From: Grammothele lineata
Lineage: Eukaryota > Basidiomycota > Agaricomycetes > Polyporales > Polyporaceae
Direction: 5' to 3'
NCBI GenBank assembly: GCA_002150815.3
Contig: NDFF03000194.1
Span: 1-15,616, forward strand
Length of the DNA stretch: 15,616 nt
Shown piece after piece: positions 9,898 to 15,616 of the stretch (position 1 is its first letter; each line of letters opens with the position of its first letter). Under the pieces are notes generated by a model, which was given only the letters and a program-made list of their open reading frames with translations, had not been told where the DNA came from and did no database searches. The translations under genes were made by a program, and so were the position numbers.

Positions 9898-11287
9898 GGT
9901 AACCAGACGAAAATACGAAAGAAATGCGCCAGTGGTCGTTGAGAGACTCAGTAGTATCCTGGCAACACGAGGTTCGGATGAAGCCCCCTACCCAAAGCGA
10001 ATTTTCGTCACCAATCTTTCGGTTCTACAGTTACGATTCCACTTGGGAATCGGTATCCTTTACGACCCGGCTCGTACAACGCACGGTTTTTCCCGGTTAT
10101 CTTATCTTTACCCGGATCCTACCGAGATCTGGTGAGCGTTTGTTCGGCGCCTTGGCGCTTATTCATTCTCATCTTGTCATCCGACTCGTCGCGTCGCGGC
10201 TTTCTTCTTCGTTCATCCGTTTGTTAACTTGGCCAAATTCTCATTCCGTACTCTGGACACCCGTTAGTTTCCTTGTCTTGCCCTGTACCTGTGCTGAACT
10301 TTGGAATACCATGGATTTGCATGCGCGCTGGCAGCTCATGACGGCATCGTTTCCTTCTTCCCGCTGCACCTTGCTTGACGCCTGGTGCCAAGATTGCTCT
10401 TATTTCCTCGTAGTACATCAGCGGTACCAGTCAGAAGGTCAGGTGTCATTTCGGATTTGGTCAAGACATTAGACATCATAGAGGGCGATAGCATATGAAC
10501 GGTAATATGGAGACATCACCGAGCTAGTGACCAATGTGCGCGCTCATGCACTGCCATTGACAGTTGTGGGGATGGAAAATGAGAAAGGTGCGTATCTAGT
10601 AGGCTCGCGTGGCCAGCCTCTCATTCTTCGTACGTATCTAGTTGCTCTCATGCTCTTTCTTTACAATTCATGGCTCCTTTCTTCCCAAACTACAGTATCC
10701 GAGTTTCACATTCTTCCACTGGCAACACCGTCTCCTCGTTATTGACGCTACTTCCGTTTTTCACCCACCACTCCCCTCGCATCCTCTTGACGTGATCGAC
10801 ATTTATAGAGATATTGTCGCTAGTACCTGCCATGCACTCGTTTCGAATCCATGGGACGTGACGTGGGGAGTCATTTTTTGTATCGAATCTGTACATCGAG
10901 TCGCAGCCGCCCCTAAATTATATCAGTATCAAGGTGCTGTAGTGTTACGATTCTGCATGCGATAACCTGGCAGGAACAGTTCCAAGTGGAATCGTATCCA
11001 GCGCGTTGTGCGTCGCGGCACCCCAGCAAGTACTAGTGGCCTGGTGCAGGAAAGGGCGGGACAGGGAGGGACAGAAGCAAGATCACTTCGGAAGTTCGGA
11101 CGACGTTTCTACTCGTTACGTCATGACTAACTTGCCGCTAAGATTAGATTAGATTTCTTTCTCAAAGTTTCGAGCGCGGTGACCAGGGCCAACACTGCTA
11201 GTTCATCTTGCCAAGCTTGACCTCTTCCCTCTACACAATCCTCTGGCAGTTACTTGAATCTGCTCGTAAAACTCTATCTGCCTTGAG
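9898..11287. other. Long intergenic gap between divergent genes
   Basis: About 1.4 kb separates the deaminase-like gene (minus) from CNS1 (plus). The longest open frames here (9924-10472 and 10642-10965, plus strand) look like translated non-coding sequence and match no family I know. Small items seen: two copies of a (T/G)(A/G)CGTATCTAGT motif near 10591 and 10632, a GGCGGGACAGGGAGGGACAG near-duplication at about 11055-11074, and an AGATT triplet repeat near 11140-11154. The bidirectional promoters should lie at its two ends. A decayed gene cannot be ruled out. Confidence 0.5.
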
Positions 11288-12544
11288 ATGGCTACAGAGG
11301 GAAGCGTTCCCCTTCCACAACCAGCACCTATCGAGGAAAAATTGGCGGCTTTCGACAATGTACCGCTGTTCATGAAATCCTTGCCTGACGATGCGGCCGA
11401 TGACGTGGCGATATCTGCTCTCCAAAGCCTTGCATACGAGGGAACTCCGGATGGTAGGTGAGATAGCGTGATATTTAGCACCTCTCCGGAAATGCCATAC
11501 CCGTACCTCCCAGAAATCGCACAGAACTTCAAGGAGCAGGGTAACGACCACTTCAAGGGCAAGCGGTACCGCGAGGCTATTGGCTTCTACGCTCAAGGCA
11601 TCGATGCGAAGCCTGACGACAAGGCTCTGTTGGAGGCGCTACTCTGCAACCGCGCTGCGTGTAATCTGGAGCTCCGTGAGTGGTATTTTCCCGGACCTCA
11701 GAGCATGGTTTGAGAATGTCCTCAGAGAATTATGGCTCTGTCCTGAAGGACTGCTCGAAAGCAGTCGCGCTCAACCCTCAGTCGTCCAAAGCGTACTACC
11801 GTTCAGCATTGGCTCTGAACGCGCTGGAGCGGTACGACGAGGCTCTCGATTGTTGCGAACGTTGTCTCCAGTTTGACAAAGGCAACAAGAGTGTTCAGAC
11901 GGTACGAGAGAAGGCAGCGCGGTCGAAGGAAGCGAAAGAGCGCAAGGAGCGCGATGCACGGGAGAGAGCGTTCAAGAAACAGCTCGAGGCACAACGCTTA
12001 GCAGCAGCATTGAAGGTGGGTCATCTTATCCAGTCTGTGTTTCCTCAGACGACCAAGCCGCTTCCAGGAACGTAACATATTCAATAAGCCCGTTCCCGAT
12101 AACGTCAATCGGAGCCCGTATGAACCCCACTTCGATCCAGAGGACGACACGAACAGCTGTATGATCATCCCTGTGCTCTTCATGTACCCCCAATACGCCA
12201 CGACGGACCTCGTTTCTCATTTCCACGAAGACACCCCGTTCTCGGCACATCTGAGCGCAATGTTTCCTCCGAATGCACCTCCACCTGAGTGGGACAAGAA
12301 GAATGAATACGTCGACGGCAGCTTGGTCGTGTTCGGGTGGACGAGGCGCCGGAGGCTTTTGAAGATTGGGAAGAAGATGACACTGCGGGACGTGTGCAAC
12401 GCGGCCAAGGCTAAGGACGGAGAGCCAAGGGACGGTCTGGAGATGACCGATGGTACACTATCCTTCGTCGTGTTGCCGAAAGGGTCGGAGGAGCAGAAGT
12501 GGGTGGAAGATTTCAAGAAGACGCGTGAGTCGCAGAATACATAG
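11288..12544 (+). CDS. CNS1: Hsp90 co-chaperone CNS1 / TTC4-like, TPR protein
   Basis: CNS1/TTC4 proteins bind Hsp70 and Hsp90 C-termini through a TPR domain and are essential in yeast. Four exons: 11288-11453, 11514-11675, 11726-12015 and 12068-12544. They sum to 1095 nt (364 aa), usual for the family, with in-phase introns of 50-60 nt. The N-terminus has the TTC4/CNS1-typical PLFMKSLPDD. Three TPRs span about residues 56-170. Carboxylate-clamp positions are visible: Lys and Asn in FKEQGNDHF, Asn in CNRAACN, and Lys and Arg in KAYYRSA. A charged helix rich in Lys, Arg and Glu follows, then NIFNKPVPDN and the C-terminal wheel-type domain (CMIIPVLFMYPQY through TLSFVVLPKGS). The start ATG gives the expected N-terminal motif. 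Confidence 0.94.
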
Positions 12545-13439
12545 CCTACGATGTCACAACGGTATATGGCACTAGGTGCGTCAACGCCGCTCTTCGCGTG
12601 AAGAGGGATTGTGCTTGTACTCACCTGCCTTTAACCCAGTATATTGATGATTAAGGCGATGATTGTACTAATACGCTGTTATGTACGACGTCATCGAAGC
12701 CACACACACACGTCTCAATCAACACATGAGTAGATGTTGATACCGAAACTTGTTGACAATACCCCAAGCGGTATAATGAGTGCGCACACCGCGCGCATTT
12801 AATCTATAATCTAGGAGCCTCTGACGTTCATATACCGGCCCAAGCTACAGATAGCGTTCCCAGGGCGGCGAGTAAAACCTTCCATCAATCTATCACAATC
12901 TCATTGCAAAATCGAAATGTAGGAATCTGCGTTCAAGGCACGACTGAGTTAGCTCTCAACGATCCCAGCGTCTTCGAGTGTACTTTGGTGCAATCCACAA
13001 TTCGGATCCATGCCGTATATCCGTGGACATGTCTGCGGTGCGTTGTCAAGGACGAAAGCTTGAGATCTCGTATGTTTAGAGTTGATGGTGGTCGGGTGGC
13101 ATAGAGCGAACCCACTTATCAGATTTCTACTGTCAATCTCCGCCCGCGCCTCCAAGATAGCTCACTGGCGGTTAGTCGATACGGTCGGGCTTGAGAAACG
13201 GCGGCGGCGTCGGAGGGCTAACAATCGGTGGCAAGGCCGCCTTTGTGCCGCATAGCAAGGTTTAGATGCAGACGACGTGACCCAAACTTACGAGTACAAG
13301 GTACAGGGAAGCTGTCAGCCCCACGGGGCCGGACTCATCGGGTCCTTTTCATAACTGACCTGGGCGATGAGGAGATCTCCCATCCTGCTTCGTCGCATTC
13401 CCCCGCATCCCCTATCCTGAAGCTCGCCGGACCGCAGAT
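12545..13439. other. Intergenic region between CNS1 and the DUF6533-like gene
   Basis: An 895-bp stretch without a supported gene. Short open frames on both strands are unremarkable. A small CA dinucleotide run lies near 12701-12710. No clear TATA box was found immediately upstream of the next start. Confidence 0.5.
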
Positions 13440-15121
13440 ATGTCGGATGTCTTTGCTAAAACGTTCGTCTTCCTTACTATTCCCACTCCGTCATTGCTGA
13501 ACTGATGCCTCATGCAGCGTTGTGACAGACTATTGCACTCTCGCTGCTACCGGTAAGATCCCTGGGGGTTCGAAGAGATCTCTGAGACGACTTATTACGA
13601 TCGGTTTCAACAGTGCTATACCTCTACGAGTACACAACCACTTTGGACCGAGAGGTCGAGCTGTTCTGGAGGAGACGGTCCAGCTTGGCAACAATCCTCT
13701 TTCTACTCACTCGATATGTCGGACTCCTGGGATATGCCTATAACCTTACTATCTTTATACCGATGTCGGATTGGGTAAGTGAAGGTAAAATCACGTATTC
13801 GTTCCAAATAACTTATTATGATATCTCTCTTCATCCTAGAGGTACGATTGCCTTGACTCTCTGCGGAACCTAGTAGTCGATCGGAGCCCAGTTGACCCGC
13901 CATCCAGTTGCTCAGTCACCGCGAGGGCTATGTTCGGCGTGTTTGTTTTACAATTCTTGTTCCCAGCAGGTACGTTCATCTCATGACGTTCAAAACATGA
14001 TGCATCGTCCGAGGGAAGGCTAACCAACTGAGCGCGAAGTGTTCGCCTCGTTACGAGCTTTCGCTCTGAGCAAAAATAGAATGCTGTCTGGATTCGTATT
14101 CATGCTCGCAATCGTTCCGATCGGTACCGATCTTGTAAGTACTTCGGCATGTCCTGCATACGCTCTAATGGGGCCCAATACTCTTCAGATCAACTTCCCT
14201 CTAGGCCTCACCGGAAACAACCTCAAAGGGATTGGGTGTAGAACTGTGTACCATAGTACACGCTTTCAGAGCTTCCACTTTACTAGGTTAGTGGGAAAGC
14301 GAGTATTGAACCGTATGATCTGACGTAGCATGTTTGCATAGCTGTTCGTAGATTCCAGTTTGATAACGTCTTAGACTAACATGGTAGTTCCACACCTCAC
14401 CAGTGACTTTCATCACAAGGACTTGCCTACTTTGCGTTGATCTAATCCTAATCTTCATTACCTGGTTCTATTTCCGGCGAGGAACGCTGCCGGGGGTTGA
14501 AGACACAGAACGCCCAGCAATGTCCTTCCGACAAGTACTCATACAGGATGGTAAACATCTGCGTTATCTCATACGGGACTGTATTCCTGATTACATAGTA
14601 CTCCCCTGCGGTCCGAAGGCACACGCTACTTCCTGTGAGTTTTGAGCTGCCAAGTCAATTGGAGAGCGTGCGCTGAATTAAGATAGTGTACTGCTAACAT
14701 TGAATACCCTCCATCTGGCTTTGTCGACGGTGAAGGCCGTGCGTTACCCCTATGGCATACCTTCGCGTAAAGGCAATCTACTAATCACACTCAATGTCTA
14801 GGTCGAAGGCCCGTATACAGGCTCGAGTTATGTGACGTTGTTCTCGCAACCGTGGGTCTCCCTTACGTCTATACAGCACGGCGTTGTTCACGTCGTCTTG
14901 ACAGCGTCACCTCAATTCTGGTCTCCCGCTTCCTTTTGGATTTGCAGACTGCACATCGTAGCACGGTTGAATGGGAGTTGTCGGACTCGACGGAGCTGAG
15001 TACCCTCGACGACAGTCCCGAGCCCCCTCTGGTGTTCGGACGAGGGCTTGGGTCGCTGGGTTCGACTATCACGCACCGTTGGGAGAACGTAGTTGTGTAT
15101 GATGGCGATCCCGCTTTGTAA
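13440..15121 (+). CDS. Multi-pass membrane protein, DUF6533-like (basidiomycete 7-TM family)
   Basis: Function unknown; these are predicted integral membrane proteins found in large numbers in Agaricomycetes. My exons: 13440-13462, 13518-13552, 13614-13774, 13840-13969, 14040-14134, 14189-14255, 14404-14550, 14619-14634, 14687-14729, 14802-14851 and 14905-15121. They total 984 nt (327 aa), all in phase. The N-terminal domain pattern is clear: YLYEYTTTLDREVELFWRRR, then LATILFLLTRYVGLLGY. Later hydrophobic segments include VLQFLFPAVFASLRAFALS, FMLAIVPIGTDLINFPLGLTG, ITRTCLLCVDLILIFITW and YFLVLLTLNTLHLAL. SILVSRFLLDLQ precedes a cytosolic-type Ser/Asp/Glu-rich tail. Weak points are the exon 6 donor (14255/14256) and exon 4's left edge. 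An alternative uses the GTTAGT donor at 14287 with an AAG acceptor at 14419. Confidence 0.82.
14619..14634 (+). other. 16-nt micro-exon in the DUF6533-like gene
   Basis: Joining GAT G (ending 14550), this 16-mer and T GTA (from 14687) yields Asp-Gly-Thr-Arg-Tyr-Phe-Leu-Val-Leu-Leu. That matches the DGT-x-YF-x-VLL pattern I associate with the family. The upstream acceptor is AAG and the downstream donor is GTGAGT. Reading through instead meets a stop at 14643-14645. Confidence 0.7.
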
Positions 15122-15283
15122 CTCAGTCGATGGAGTAATTGACGGCCGGTGTCAATGTCTACCATCCAGTTTTCTCCGCCATCACGCTTCTCGATAGTTT
15201 AACACCAGACCGCCATGCAAGATATGATTTTTCTTTGGAAGTTATACAACAGGAACGAAGAGCCCAGCATTTCTAGCGCATGT

Positions 15284-15365
15284 TAGTTTCCCGGAGTAGA
15301 GGCTGCAACGCCTCACTGGATACCGGTACTTATCCTGAGGACCACGGAAAGGTCTGCGCCAGGAT
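15284..15365. repeat. Direct repeat, left copy
   Basis: Pairs with 15449-15532, about 165 bp away. The best-preserved core is 15337-15364 versus 15504-15531 (28 nt, 3 mismatches by eye). Flanks also align (TTTCCCG, GGCTGC, GGTACT). This copy is more AT-rich than its partner, as if it has decayed further. Confidence 0.65.
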
Positions 15366-15448
15366 GAGTCGCTAAAGGAGCCCGAGTACATGACCGACTC
15401 CAGCATCCACGCGCTCACCCTCCCTCAGGAAAATATTCAGGTGCAAGT

Positions 15449-15532
15449 TGGTTTCCCGCACCAGGGGCTGCCAAGGGCAAGCCGCACCGGGGGTACTCGT
15501 CCCGAGGACCACGTAGAGGTCTGCACCAGGAC
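15449..15532. repeat. Direct repeat, right copy
   Basis: Partner of 15284-15365. It is GC-rich and open on both strands, so it may be the less degraded copy of a dispersed or tandem element that continues past the window edge. The family was not recognised. Confidence 0.65.
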
Positions 15533-15616
15533 GCGCCGTCAGCCACCTGGGGCGGGCTCGGCGCCGCATACCCCGGGGGCTCCGTAGGCCCGCCCTTCCT
15601 CGGGTGCGCGCTTGCG

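Larger units (their letters stand above)
15122..15616. other. Right-edge region, no supported gene
   Basis: Holds a diverged direct repeat (listed separately) and, from about 15480 on, markedly GC-rich sequence. Opposing open frames of 65 codons exist at 15372-15587. Neither resembles a known family, and both could simply reflect GC content. An exon of a gene beyond the edge is possible. Confidence 0.5.

Noticed and set aside
9924..10472. Plus-strand open frame of 182 codons in the long gap
   Set aside because: No domain, no family resemblance and an untypical composition; chance remains the simplest reading.
10642..10965. Plus-strand open frame of 107 codons
   Set aside because: No recognisable pattern and no supporting splice structure to extend it into a gene.
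12701..12710. CA dinucleotide run
   Set aside because: Too short to be a meaningful microsatellite without population data.
1..15616. CRISPR array, tRNA genes or an intact transposon
   Set aside because: No regularly spaced identical repeats, no T-loop plus acceptor pairing, and no transposase or reverse transcriptase motifs were found.

Overview
The window looks like nuclear DNA of a filamentous basidiomycete, probably a Polyporales-like mushroom (inference). The genes are split by many short introns, mostly 50-65 nt, with GT..AG borders and often a CTAAC or CTGA-type branch site. One gene belongs to a 7-TM membrane protein family (DUF6533-like) that is expanded in Agaricomycetes. The exon models below were built by hand from reading frame, splice-site phase and remembered family patterns. 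No alignment was run.

Layout: (1) 1-1403 has no supported gene. It holds a cluster of GC-rich palindromic repeats (about 238-415) and, at its right end, the TATA box of the first gene. (2) 1404-3543 (+) is a 12-exon mitochondrial hydroxyacid-oxoacid transhydrogenase (HOT/ADHFE1). (3) 3873-5141 (+) is a 9-exon histidine-biosynthesis isomerase (HIS6). (4) 5561-6208 (+) is a 5-exon complex I accessory subunit (NDUFA12). (5) 6274-7810 (-) is a 5-exon L-2-hydroxyglutarate dehydrogenase with a probable GC-AG intron. It is tail-to-tail with NDUFA12, 65 bp apart. (6) 8098-9897 (-) is a deaminase-fold protein (OTT_1508-like), apparently with a one-base reading-frame break. (7) 9898-11287 is a long intergenic gap. 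(8) 11288-12544 (+) is a 4-exon TPR Hsp90 co-chaperone (CNS1/TTC4). (9) 13440-15121 (+) is an 11-exon DUF6533-like membrane protein with a 16-nt micro-exon. (10) 15122-15616 holds a diverged direct repeat and no clear gene.

Five genes are conserved housekeeping or metabolic genes. Three of them act, or probably act, in mitochondria: HOT makes D-2-hydroxyglutarate, L2HGDH oxidises the L form, and NDUFA12 helps build complex I. These touch neighbouring metabolism, but co-regulation is only a guess. The deaminase-like and DUF6533 genes are the lineage-specific part. I see no CRISPR array, tRNA, rRNA or intact transposon, and no convincing new multi-gene system. The points most worth checking are the frameshift in the deaminase-like gene, the GC-AG intron, the micro-exon and the two repeat patches.
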